Origin: Gamsiella multidivaricata
Lineage: Eukaryota; Mortierellomycota; Mortierellomycetes; Mortierellales; Mortierellaceae
Direction of reading: 5' to 3'
DNA: 64,000 nt
Assembly (NCBI RefSeq): GCF_025024155.1
Contig: NW_026251743.1
Location: 62,001-126,000, forward strand
Of the stretch, positions 38,101 through 48,576 are shown one piece after another. Positions within the stretch are counted from its first letter, which is position 1. Every line of letters starts with the position of its first letter. Both the position numbers and the translations under genes were made by a program. A model generated the notes under the pieces. The model saw only the letters and a list, made by a program, of their open reading frames with translations, was not told the DNA's origin and searched no databases.

Positions 38101-40504
38101 ACGTCGATGGACCCGATTACATGTATGGTGCTTTCCGCTACAAGGCCTCTCAAATGTGGATCAACATTGTGGCTGTGCTGCTCTTCTGGATTTTATTCGC
38201 CGCTTTGACTGCCTGGGCCATGGAAGCCAAGGAGTTTGGCAAGGGAGGTTTTAGTACAAACGTCTTCAAGCGACCTAAGAGGTCCAAGGCAGGAGCCCCT
38301 GACGGTCCGGCTAACGGCCATATAGCTCCTGATGTGGAGCGTGGTATGGATCCAAACTCTTACCAAACACAGCAGCCCGCAGGGGTGAATCCGGCCGTAG
38401 CAGCCGCTGGTACACAGCAGGGCGTCCCGCTCAAGGAGAATATGGTCAAGGGATCTGTTTTTTCGTGGGAGAATTTGGACTATGTTGTCCCTTACAAGGC
38501 CGACCCCTCTGGCAAGAAGCAGCTCCTGAACAAGATCGCAGGTCTGGTTAGGCCCGGAACAATGACTGCACTCATGGGATCCTCTGGTGCAGGAAAGACG
38601 ACCCTCTTGGATGTTCTCGCTCAAAGAAAGAGCATGGGCACTGTAACAGGTCAGGTCGAGGTCGATGGGCAGCCTCTGCGTCGTGATTTCCAGCGCACCA
38701 CCGGATACTGCGAGCAGCTCGATGTACACGTTCCCGAGTGCACTGTTCGTGAATCACTCCAGTTCTCAGCATACCTGCGTCAGCCAGCTGAGGTCTCTGA
38801 GGCCGCGAAGGATGCGTATGTGGAGGAGATCATTCACATTCTCGAGATGGAGGGCATTGCGGACGCCATGATCGGAACCACAGAGTCAGGTTTCGGTATC
38901 TCGGTTGAGGAGCGCAAGCGTCTGACGATCGGTGTAGAACTGGTAGCCAAGCCCAGGCTGCTGTTTTTAGACGAACCCACGTCAGGTCTGGATGCTCAAG
39001 CTTCGTACAACATTATGCGTTTCATGCGCAAACTCGCCAATCAAGGACAAGCCATTCTCTGCACGATCCATCAACCTTCTTCTCAGCTGTTTGAGTTCTT
39101 TGACGACCTGCTGTTGTTGGCCAAGGGTGGGCGGACCGTGTTCTTTGGCGAGCTCGGCAAGGATTCGTCGCAACTGATCCAGTACTTTGAGATGAACGGT
39201 GCCCCCAAGTGCGCCGCAGACGCGAACCCGGCCGAGTACATTCTGGATGTGGTCAATTCTAGGCACTCGGATCTGGACTGGCCCGAGATTTGGAACACGT
39301 CTCCCGAAAAGGAGCAGCTGCTCAAGGATATCCAGGAGACGCGTGCTTCAATCTCTGCGACCGGTGTTGATCACTCGGCCGAGCTCGAATACGCGACCAA
39401 CACACGCACACAGTTCAAGTACGTGCTCCGACGTATGACCAGGACCTTCTGGCGTCTCCCCGGCTACAACCTAGGTCGGTTGGGGATGCTGACGATCTTT
39501 GCACTCCTGAACGGATTCACGTTCTTTCGGTTGGGTCACAGCATTGTGGACATGCAGTCGCGCGTGTTTGTTATTTTCCAGATCTTGGTCATGGCACCGC
39601 TGCTGTGCAACACGGTCGAGCCTCGGTTCCAGACTGAGCGACAGTGGTTTTTCCGAGAGAAGGCGGGAAAGTACTATGACTGGATTCCGTTTGCGGCGTC
39701 GATCATCTTGACGGAATTGCCGTATATAATCGTTACGTCGACAGTGTTCTTCCTGATCCTGTACTGGACCGTGGGGTTTGTGACGAATCCGCTGTCGACG
39801 TTCTTTACGTGGCTGATGGTGATTATTTTTACGACCTTTGCGATTACGTTGGGTCAGTGGATCGCTGCGTGGACACCTTCGGCCCAGATCGCGGCGCTGT
39901 TGAATCCGTTTATTATCTCGGCACTGAACCTGTTCTGCGGTGTTGTCATGCCCTATGCAAGTATGCCCGGATTCTGGCGTTCCTGGCTCTACTGGCTTGA
40001 TCCGTAAGTAGTGTGTATTGTGAACTTTATGCTTTTTCATCCATTTACTCTTTTTTTTTTTTTTTTTTTTTTTTTTGTCTATCTGAGGATTCAGATTCGG
40101 ATGGATTCCCTAACGACATTTTTTTTTTTGGATCCATAATAATTTCTGGTGGTTTTTCCTATAGGTACCGGTATTTGGTAGAAGCACTGGTGACGACGCA
40201 GCTGTATAATGTACGGGTTGTATGCGACAGTTCCGAGTATAGAGCCTTCCAACCACCCGCAGGACAGACGTGCGGTGCCTATGCGGCCGAGTTCCTCCAG
40301 CGTGCGTCGGGTTACCTCAGTAACCCGGATGAGAGTTCAGACTGTCAGTACTGTCAGTATTCGTACGGGCAGGACTTTTACAGGAACCTGAATATGGATT
40401 TTTCACATCGGTGGAGGAACCTGGGGATTTCTTGTATTTATATCGTCAGCAATATTGTCCTGATCGTCTTGGGCGTCAGGTTCTTCAAGGGCGCGAAACG
40501 TTAG
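35113..40504 (+). CDS. PDR-type (ABCG) full-size ABC transporter
   Basis: A plasma-membrane ATP-driven efflux pump of the pleiotropic drug resistance family, with (NBD-TMD)x2 order. Exons read as 35113-36019, 36157-37019, 37112-37172, 37257-37569, 37697-37828, 37943-40003 and 40165-40504; all junctions keep frame, giving 1558 residues. NBD1 has the fungal PDR-type Walker A GRPGSGCST (~253-261), signature ISGGERKRLSIAE (~368) and the degenerate Walker B WDGSTRGLDAS. NBD2 has canonical Walker A GSSGAGKTTLLD (~970), the altered signature ISVEERKRLTIG and LLFLDEPTSGLDAQ. This asymmetry is typical of the family. The acceptor of exon 5 must be the CTAG at 37693-37696, because the earlier ACAG at 37668-37671 would put a stop in frame; using it restores WGCASKTFDDATKYSG. 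Introns have T-runs of 20-26. Substrates cannot be inferred. A candidate AATAAA is at 40603-40608. Confidence 0.94.
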
Positions 40505-40662
40505 AAAGAAGAAAAGAAAAAAGAATGCTTCTATTAATTATTACTTTAGAATGAAAGAAAAAAAAAAAAAAAAAAAAAAAAAGAGTCCTTCTATAAAGTG
40601 TAAATAAAGGTATCTGTTAAAGACTCCATGGTATATGAATGAAGTTGGAGAGAAGGAAGGGA

Positions 40663-42250
40663 TCAATTAAAGACATGGATATGGGTCTGGTTCAGAATTC
40701 GCTTCAGCTCGTAGTAACGAGATGGATCGCGCGTGAGTCGGCCGCCCAAGGTTCGCAAGCCTGGCCAGGAGTCGATGATCCAGCGGATTTCGGCCAGACC
40801 CATGTCTTGATGGTCGCTCGAGAAAATGAAGGAATGTAGGTCTCTCAGGGTGGAGAGCGATCCCAGACCGGCAGCCAAGGTAAGATCCAGGGTTCGTCTC
40901 CACTTGTTGAGCCTTTTGGGGTAGCCCCGTTGCAGAGTAAGAGCGCGGAGTCGCGTCAGGGTCGGGAGGCGCTGGTAGACGAGCCGTTGATGAATATCGA
41001 AGAGGTCTTTTTCCTGAATGGAGAGTTTGGTCTTGTCCTGGGGGGGTGGCCTTGTCCTGGGAGGTGGACATGTCGATGCAAATGATGAGGTGCTGGAGGT
41101 TGAGAGAGACCCAGGGAGGGCCGTTAACGGTATCGAGGCAGTTGAGCTTGTAGGCGGAGAGGTATTCGAGTCCCGGCATGGAGGAGAGGAAGGTCTGGAC
41201 CATCGAGCTCTTCACGTAGGGACATTTAGTGAGGTCGAGGATCTTGATGGACAGATAGTGTTTTGCGATGGCGTCCATGGCCGAGGGTCCGAAGGCAGTG
41301 TTGACGACGCGGAGGTTCATGAGGCGAGTGATGCCTTCGAGGATCATGGCTAGATCATAATCCTTGACGTCCGCACCCTTGAAATCGAGGTCTTCAAGCT
41401 GGGGCCAGTGTCCGGCGAGGAAGGCCAGGCCGAGCCGTTGGAGGGGCAGGCAGTTGGACTGGTTGTAGTAGTCCGCGGGAGAGCTCCGCCAGTAGAGTGA
41501 GCGTAGATCGGGGAAGCGCATGAGCAGGTCGACTCCGTCCTCGCCAGCGGCCCCCTGTCTGGGCTCGTCGACAAAGATGTGGCGCAATCGAGAGAGGCGG
41601 ATGTCGTTGCCCGGCTTCGTTGATGTTGGCCGGGTGGGGAGGGAGATGTTCTTGAGACGGAGGGTGTCGAGGTCCAGCAAGGCCCTCCAGAGCTCGTTCA
41701 GTGCTTTCCCACGGTCTTGGGGTTGGATCAAGTGTCCCTGGAGCGTGAGGGTCTGGAGGTCCAGGCAGGATGCGATGGCGGCACAGAATTCCGGGGGCAT
41801 GGCCTCCTCATGGAGCGCGTGGATGGTGGCGGTGATATGGCGAAGGGATTTGTAGTGGTGTGAGATGAGAGATCTCCAGGGTCCCCAGGAGTTGGAGTCG
41901 TGGAGGGCGGGGTGCGGGAGGTTGAGGGAGAGGTGGGAGAGGTTGACGCAGCTCTGGAAGGCGGACGGGGAGAGGGAGGAGCAGATGTTGAGGGAGAGGT
42001 GGTGGATGCGATGTTGGTGCTGGAGGAGGAGGGGGCCTGAGGGAAGGCACTGGGGCTTGCGGCAGTGGAAGGCGGGGGAGTGCCAGAGGAGGGGGATGAA
42101 GGCGGCGTGGAAGGAGTGGCAGCATTGGGCGCAGGCGAGGAGGGCAGAGGGCGGGAGGAAGTATCCGATCGAGGTCAGGATCTCGGAGAGGGTGAGGGCG
42201 CGATGCATTGGAGGGATGGGAATGGGAGTACCGGAGCCAGGAGGGGGCAA
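40663..42250 (-). CDS. F-box/LRR-like protein with an apparent homopolymer frameshift
   Basis: From ATG 42250 (or MHRALTLSEI, 14 codons later) a frame encodes an F-box-like start (LTLSEILTSIGYFLPPSALLACAQC...LLWHSP) and leucine-rich repeats. At the G-run 41040-41046 (seven C on the sense strand) the frame changes. Beyond it the family-like sequence continues in another frame as QDKTKLSIQEKDLFDIHQRL, then DLHSFIFSSDHQDMGLAEIRW and SWPGLRTLGG, to the stop at 40663-40665. Six C instead of seven would give one ~529-residue protein, the same size as the other F-box genes here. Without the shift the frame runs through Pro/Ser-rich nonsense to 40667. It is either a sequencing/assembly indel or a recent pseudogenisation. 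The product would be a substrate adaptor of an SCF ubiquitin ligase. Its start is 264 bp from the calcineurin A ATG, on the opposite strand. Confidence 0.72.
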
Positions 42251-42417
42251 GGATGCGGGGGTGGATGGCAGGGGGAGGAGGGCGAGAAGAAGGAGGGGCG
42301 AGAAGATGACGGGGGAGTATTGGTAGCAACCGACTGCGGCTGCACGCGAAACGGGGGGAGGGGAGGGGGCGATGCTGCAATGTGCCGCATTGACACATTC
42401 GCATATTCACACATTCA

Positions 42418-42510
42418 CACTTTGTCTTTTCTTTTTCTTTTCTTGTCATCATCTCTCTCTTTCTCATCTCTCTCTTTTTCTCTCCTCTTCTTTTTCTCTT
42501 CTCTCCATTT
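42418..42510 (+). promoter_or_regulatory. CT-rich leader of calcineurin A in a short divergent spacer
   Basis: A dense CTTTT/CTCTC tract immediately before the ATG at 42515. The whole spacer shared with the F-box gene on the other strand is only 264 bp, so the two genes probably share promoter elements. Confidence 0.55.
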
Positions 42511-42514
42511 CACA

Positions 42515-43850
42515 ATGTCCAATTCTACCCCTCCTCATCCTCATGGAAGCAGCAGCTCCCATGACCCCGCCTCGTCGAATGCATCGGCAAGTGCCCGCAA
42601 CGCTCAGGCGGCGGCAGCCTTGCGTATGCTGCAGAACAAGCGCCCAGTCCCCAAGATCGACTTTACGGTCCATACCATGGACGATGGCACCACAGCCTCA
42701 ACCCTGGAACGATACAGCAAAGGTACTACTACCAGGACAGCACTCCATCGCCGTGAATTTCTATTCTATGGTGCACAGAGCTCTTCCTCTTCAGAAAACA
42801 AACGTCGATCAGCCCCGGAATATTGTTAGGAGCGCCAACCCAATCCAGACTGAACTCAACCTGGATACTCGCCTTTGGATCATGAAGCACTGACCACGAA
42901 GATCACACCGCTCTCAGAGCTCGATCCTTGGAAGGAATTCGCTTGCTCAAATGAGGACCCCTCCCTCCCTCCTCTCCTCGCCCTTGGCATTGGCTTTTTG
43001 TTAGCTTAATCAGAAGAACCTCCTTTGCTTGCTTGCCCCTTGCTGCCAAAAAAAACTGACATTTCATCGACGGTCGTACACACTTTTCTTGAACCAACTG
43101 TAGATGTGCAGGCGCCCGCGGTATCGGTTCCGACGGACGAGATGTTCTTTTCGAAAGAGTTTCCGGACCGGCCCAACATCGCGTTCCTAAAGGACCACTT
43201 TTTCCGCGAGGGAAGGCTCACGGAGGACCAGGCCATCTATATTCTGCAAAAGGCCACGGACATTATGAAGAAGGAACCAAACATGCTTGATGTCGATGCT
43301 CCTATGACAGGTAAGCCAACTCGTGGATGCAGTTATCGATCGAGAGATCGATTTTCGGCTGATTGCTAACTGGACTGTGTGGTGTCTGTCCTCGCTCTTC
43401 TTGATTAGTATGTGGCGACATTCATGGACAGTACTATGACTTGATGAAGCTGTTTGAGATTGGCGGGGATCCAGAGACGACGCGGTACTTGTTTCTGGGT
43501 GACTATGTCGACCGTGGGTACTTTTCCATCGAGGTATGTACACTCGAGCTTTCTTTAACGAAGGAGCGTTCTCAGGATCGACATCCATGGACAACAACAG
43601 CGACTCATCCTTATCATGGCTTGCGATGCAATAGTGTGTCCTTTATCTTTGGTCGCTCAAGATCTGGTACCCGGACAGCATGTTCTTTCTGCGAGGAAAC
43701 CATGAATGCAGGCACTTGACCGACTACTTCACATTCAAGGCCGAATGTACGTGATGCATGTGCTCGTGTGATATCATGCCAGGGATCGAGAAACCACACT
43801 ACGCCCGAAATATCCTTACTGATCTGTGCTACGGGAATGTCTTTACTCCC

Positions 43851-43881
<31 letters not shown>

Positions 43882-45431
43882 AGCACAAGTACTCGGAAAG
43901 GGTCTATGATGCCTGCACAGAGTCGTTTTGCGCCCTGCCCTTGGCTGCGCTTATGAACAAGCAGTTTCTGTGCGTCCATGGTGGACTTTCACCGGAGCTG
44001 AATACACTGGATGACTTCCGTAAGATCAATCGATTCAGAGAACCACCGACTCATGGACTTATGGGCGATTTACTGTGGGCGGATCCGCTAGAAGAGTTTG
44101 GTCAGGAAAAGACGAACGAATACTTTGTTCACAACCACGTCCGAGGATGTTCATACTTTTTCAGGTCAGTCATGAGTCGGTTTGTCGCAGCATATGAAGA
44201 GTCGAATTCGCGGCAGGAGTTTTTTTGACATGTGTTTTTTTTTCTTATATCTTTGTTTCTGCTATCTTTGCGATGCATAGTTATCACGCGGCATGCGCGT
44301 TCCTGGAAAAGAACAATTTGCTGTCAATTATTCGTGCACACGAGGCGCAGGATGCTGGATACCGGATGTATCGAAAGACAAAGACGACTGGATTCCCGTC
44401 GGTCATGACTATTTTCTCAGCCCCCAACTACCTGGACGTCTATCACAACAAAGGTCGGTGAGCGCTCGCATAGGAAATGACAACAAAAAACAGTAGCGAT
44501 ACTGATAGGCAATGTCTGTGCTCTGAATAGCGGCGATTATCAAGTACGAAAATAATGTCATGAATATCCGGTAGGTGTACCATCATCAGGACGCGTTTGT
44601 GGTAGTTGATATATTCCTTTTGTGGTCCTATGGGACTGACAGAGCTTTCTGCTATCCGGACTTTTAGGCAATTCAACGCGTCGCCACATCCGTACTGGCT
44701 TCCGAACTTCATGGACGTCTTTACATGGTCTTTGCCCTTTGTTGGCGAAAAGAGTATGTTTCTTGTCCTCATTGTCCATACCTTGCTTTTCGAACATGTC
44801 TTTTTGCGCAAAAACATCTCACCCATTCTTCCCCCCTCCTGCGGTACCAATGTTTCCAGTCTCCGATATGCTGCTGGCGATTCTGAACACATGTAGTAAA
44901 GAAGAACTGGCAGAGGATGATCTAATCCTCAACATTAAGGACTCAACAGCCCTCGGCAGTGCGTCCCCAATCTCAGCTACAGTCACGTTGTCATCAGCAA
45001 CAGTGGGCGGTAAGGGACTGCAGCAGGATTCAGGCCCCAGCTATGATGCATCAGTAGCAGCGGTGCTTGAAGAGAAGGAGGCCAGCAGGAATCGAATTCG
45101 ACAAAAGATCCTGGCTGTCGGGCGTATCTCTCGCGTGTTTGCGGTCCTGAGAGAAGAATCCGAGTCGGTTTCGGAACTCAAGGACCTGATGGGTACGACA
45201 CGGTTACCTTATGGATCGTTGGCGTTGGGTGCCGAGGGGTTGAGGCAGGCGATTCATTCGTTTGAGGACGCAAGGAAATCGGATATCGAGAACGAGAGGT
45301 TGCCGCCGAGCAAGGAGGAGAGAGAGAAGGAGGAGATGGATAAGAGGCAGAGGGCAATCGATGAGGCACAGCACACACCACAGGCGATGCTGGACAAGGT
45401 GGAGGAAATGAAGATGCTGGGTGAGATGTAG
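42515..45431 (+). CDS. CNA1: calcineurin catalytic subunit A (PP2B phosphatase)
   Basis: A Ca2+/calmodulin-activated Ser/Thr phosphatase. Nine exons: 42515-42722, 43104-43310, 43409-43533, 43635-43746, 43879-44164, 44281-44453, 44531-44570, 44668-44753 and 44860-45431, giving 602 residues. Metal-site motifs are [10 protein letters not shown] (~140), [10 protein letters not shown] (~167) and [14 protein letters not shown] (~199). They are followed by [50 protein letters not shown] and [12 protein letters not shown]. The calcineurin-B-binding helix follows the catalytic core. A calmodulin-binding segment ([19 protein letters not shown], ~490) and an autoinhibitory-like region follow in the C-terminus. 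The acceptor of exon 5 is directly preceded by 27 A, which is unusual. A candidate AATAAA is at 45503-45508. The N-terminal ~70 residues are Ser/Ala-rich. Confidence 0.96.
43851..43877 (+). repeat. 27-base poly-A run abutting a 3' splice site in calcineurin A
   Basis: The last base of the run is the A of the acceptor AG (43877-43878). A plausible branch point, TTACTGAT, lies upstream near 43816-43823. There is no polypyrimidine tract between them. Confidence 0.9.
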
Positions 45432-46088
45432 AGGTTCGGAGGGAGCTCAGATACGATATGTGAACCGATCGCGTTTTTGGTACACATGGCGCTAGGTCAA
45501 AAAATAAAGATCTAGGTTGCATTGCTTATCTTACACATGCTGCCGCATTGGTGCTACTTGGCATCGTAGTATTCTAAACAGCTGAAGATGTAGATCGCCT
45601 TTCGCTGACCAGGGGCATATGTCCAAGGTGGTGATGTAAAGCACGAACAGCTGTGAGTGATGTGTCTGTTTGTTCAGTCCTCGGCCAAAACTAGTTCAGA
45701 GTGTGCTGCTTGTTTGCTATATGACTTCATGACGAGGCTTTTGTCATCTCATCCACATCTCTATAGTCGATGCGTTCTGTGTTGTGCTGCAGTTCAATGA
45801 AGGAGAAGGAGCTTCGAGAGCTTGTATGAAAAATCAAGAGGGTCGACACAGATGTGAACTGTGATACCGATATCTGCATCGTCGTGGGAATCTTTGTTCA
45901 TGAACACATAAGAGATGTAAGGAGTGGTCGGTCATGCAGATCAGCATGATCTTCGTGTACAACTCCTTATAAATGGCTCAGTACACGATGACGAGGCGTG
46001 TTCAAAGATGGGCGAAGCAGGTAGGACTCCTTTTCTCCGAACTGAGAAGATGAGCTGCTAATGGTGATGGCTTTATTATATAGCGATC
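45432..46088. other. spacer between calcineurin A and the F-box array
   Basis: Holds the calcineurin A polyadenylation region. From about 45595 it carries the 3'-flank module that recurs after each F-box gene (compare 48110-48576 and 50600-51081), including the shared TATAAATGGCTCAGTACACG near 45970. No separate gene seen. Confidence 0.6.
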
Positions 46089-47696
46089 CTATTCAATATG
46101 TATCCATGGTCGTCTTTCCTTGAGCGTGGCCTTGAATTGGTCTTCTGCTAGCTGACCTTCTTTCGATAACTTGTTGCCATTCACGCCGCGAAGTACAATA
46201 TGAATCAGAGCTGGCCAGTTCTCGATCATCCACTCTGCTTCCACTGCATCCAGTTGCTGATCCTGCTGCCTAGCCTCATAAACTAACGATTTCATTCTTT
46301 TTAGGCCCGATAGCCAGATCAAGAACCCATCTGACAGGTACAGTAGCTCAAACTCGCGTTCGAGGGTCCATTCCTCCAGCTCTATCAGTCTTCCCACCTG
46401 CTCAAAGATATAATGCATACAACGGTTCGTCATGCTGTTGACATGCCGCTCCCGAATGATCCTCATATCCTTTGACCCCCCCTTCCAAGTCAACGACAAA
46501 TGCTTTAGACCTAAGCAAACCCACTGCTTCTGCAATGCCGCTTCCATACATTCAGCAAGATCGAGTCTTTCAGCCAAGTCGACTCTGGTCACCAGCGATT
46601 GTAGTCTCGGAAGGCCACTGAGTAGTGTCGCAAGGTCAGACAAGTGGATTGTGGTCCTTGGGGCCTTCAGAGACGTCAGCGTTGTGGAATGATACTCCAC
46701 GAGGGCTAGTGCCAGTGTGCTCTCGAAATTACCATTTACCACAGCAAAGCTCTCGAGCCCACATTGTCTCTCCTGATTCCAAGTATCGTTGCCGGTGTAG
46801 TTACTATCTCTCTTACGTGCAAGCGGCCGCAGTAGCCCCACATCGCCTTCAAATGATTTGACGAAGAAAGTATTACCTGGGCATAGACGTTTCAGCCTCG
46901 GACACGCTCCATCTTCAAAGACGGACATGATCTCTTTCAATGCCCGGGGACCGCGGATTGGCCTTATATCGAGACTTTCCAATAGAGGGCAGCGCCTCAG
47001 AAGCGACGGCAAGAGGGCTCTTTCCTGATCTGGCTGCTCAAAGTAATATTTCAGCTCTCGCAGTCGGGTCACCGGCATGAGCTCCATAGCACGTTTAGCA
47101 GCTTGACGCCTCGCCATTGACTTCTCATTCAAATCCTCATCGTAACTTTCAAAGCCCAAGGTCAATGAATCAAGGCGGCTGCAGGTCTGGATCAGCTGTT
47201 GGATATAAATTGGAGAGGCATGTTTGCGGGATTGGAGGTCGAGTTTTTTGAGTTGAGGGAGGTGTAACAATGTCTCGAGTAGCCGAGCCTGGACTGACTC
47301 AAGATCGAGAAAGAGCTCGAGCTTGAGGGTCCGTAGAAAGAATAGTTCTGTCATCTGAAGCAAGCGGAGTAGCCTGAGATTGGATTCGACCATAGTGAAT
47401 AGGCTGTGTCCATTGTCCTGTTCCAGGCGCCGGAGGTTGGGAAGAGGCCATAGGTCGTCCTTGGATGCGAATGCAGTGTCGACGCCGATGAGTTCCCGGA
47501 TATGGTCACGGTACTTTATCAGAGTTGAAGATTCGATCTGGGGATGACGACGATTGATGGTGTGCCAAAGGGTTGGTGTGAACCAGGAGGACCATTGCTT
47601 GGAGACAAGGGAACACTGTGCCAAGTCGCACCTGGTGAGATACTGGGTGACCTCGTCCTTGAGATGTGGGATGGCAAAAATGGATATGTCCTCCAT
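46089..47696 (-). CDS. F-box/LRR-like protein, tandem copy 1
   Basis: Single exon, 535 residues, ATG at 47696. The N-terminus is F-box-like (MEDISIFAIPHLKDEVTQYL, then LAQCSLVSKQWSSWFTPTLW). It is followed by irregular leucine-rich repeats (LPNLRRL, LPQLKKLDLQ, CPLLESLDI, LPRLQSLV) and a conserved C-terminus ending in RRPWIHIE. It is a probable SCF E3-ligase adaptor whose LRR face selects a substrate; the substrate is unknown. It shares most of its C-terminal half with copy 3, but its residues near 90-130 (LEQDNGHSLFTMVE) are unlike the other two. Confidence 0.85.
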   Translation of the reverse strand: MEDISIFAIPHLKDEVTQYLTRCDLAQCSLVSKQWSSWFTPTLWHTINRRHPQIESSTLIKYRDHIRELIGVDTAFASKDDLWPLPNLRRLEQDNGHSLFTMVESNLRLLRLLQMTELFFLRTLKLELFLDLESVQARLLETLLHLPQLKKLDLQSRKHASPIYIQQLIQTCSRLDSLTLGFESYDEDLNEKSMARRQAAKRAMELMPVTRLRELKYYFEQPDQERALLPSLLRRCPLLESLDIRPIRGPRALKEIMSVFEDGACPRLKRLCPGNTFFVKSFEGDVGLLRPLARKRDSNYTGNDTWNQERQCGLESFAVVNGNFESTLALALVEYHSTTLTSLKAPRTTIHLSDLATLLSGLPRLQSLVTRVDLAERLDLAECMEAALQKQWVCLGLKHLSLTWKGGSKDMRIIRERHVNSMTNRCMHYIFEQVGRLIELEEWTLEREFELLYLSDGFLIWLSGLKRMKSLVYEARQQDQQLDAVEAEWMIENWPALIHIVLRGVNGNKLSKEGQLAEDQFKATLKERRPWIHIE

Positions 47697-48576
47697 AGTG
47701 GAAGTGGATGGTGCAGTATTCGAAGCGATAGTAAAGGCCGGAGTCAGATTGGGATCGGGATGAGGAAGAGGATTAAGGAGAGAGGGTGTTTAAGGAGATA
47801 GAAGAGGAGAGAGAGAGAAAGAGAGAGGGTAGAGGTTCTCAGGCATCCATGGCCTATTGCTGGGGGCTCATGTTTTACTGCGGCACCTTATTACTTGAGG
47901 TTCCATGTTGAATCTATAACCCCTAGATCGATGCCTGTTTTACCGCTGTTTATGGTGTCAATGTCCGTGTCCTTCTGAAGAAGCGAGCAAAAATGGTCCC
48001 TGTCTGCCACGTTGTTTTGGATGATGAGTCTGTCCAGGGCCTGAAACATCCAGGGCAATCCCTATTAAACCCGTATAGAAACAAATTAAATAATACACTG
48101 ACTAGAGCATCTGTCCAAGACGGTGATGTAAAGCACGAACAACTGTGAACGGTGTGTCTGTTGTTCAATCCTCGGTCAAAACTGGTTCAGAGTGTGTTGT
48201 TTGTTTGCGATAGGGCTTCATGACGAGGCTTTGTCATTTCTTCCACATTCTCTATAGTCGATGCATTTTGTGTCGTGCTGCAGTACAATGAAGGAGAAGA
48301 TGCTTCGTGAGTTTGTATGAAAAATCAAAAGGGTCGGCATAGATGCCAGTTTTGATACCGATATCTGCATTTTCGTGGGAATCTTTGTCCATGAACGCAT
48401 AAGAGTGCAAGGAGTCGTCGGTCATGCAGATCAGTATGGTCTTCGGGTATAACTCCTTATAAATGGCTCAGTACACGATGGGGTGCGTTCAAAAATGGGC
48501 GAAGCAGGTAAGATTTCTTTTCTCCGAACTGGGAAGATGAACTGCAAACGGTGATGGCTTTTATTATATCGCGATC
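47697..48576. other. intergenic module between F-box copies 1 and 2
   Basis: Contains the 5' flank of copy 1 (GA-rich, then a conserved block at ~47830-48095) and the 3' flank of copy 2 (~48110-48576). Short frames here are not conserved between units. No extra gene seen. Confidence 0.6.
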
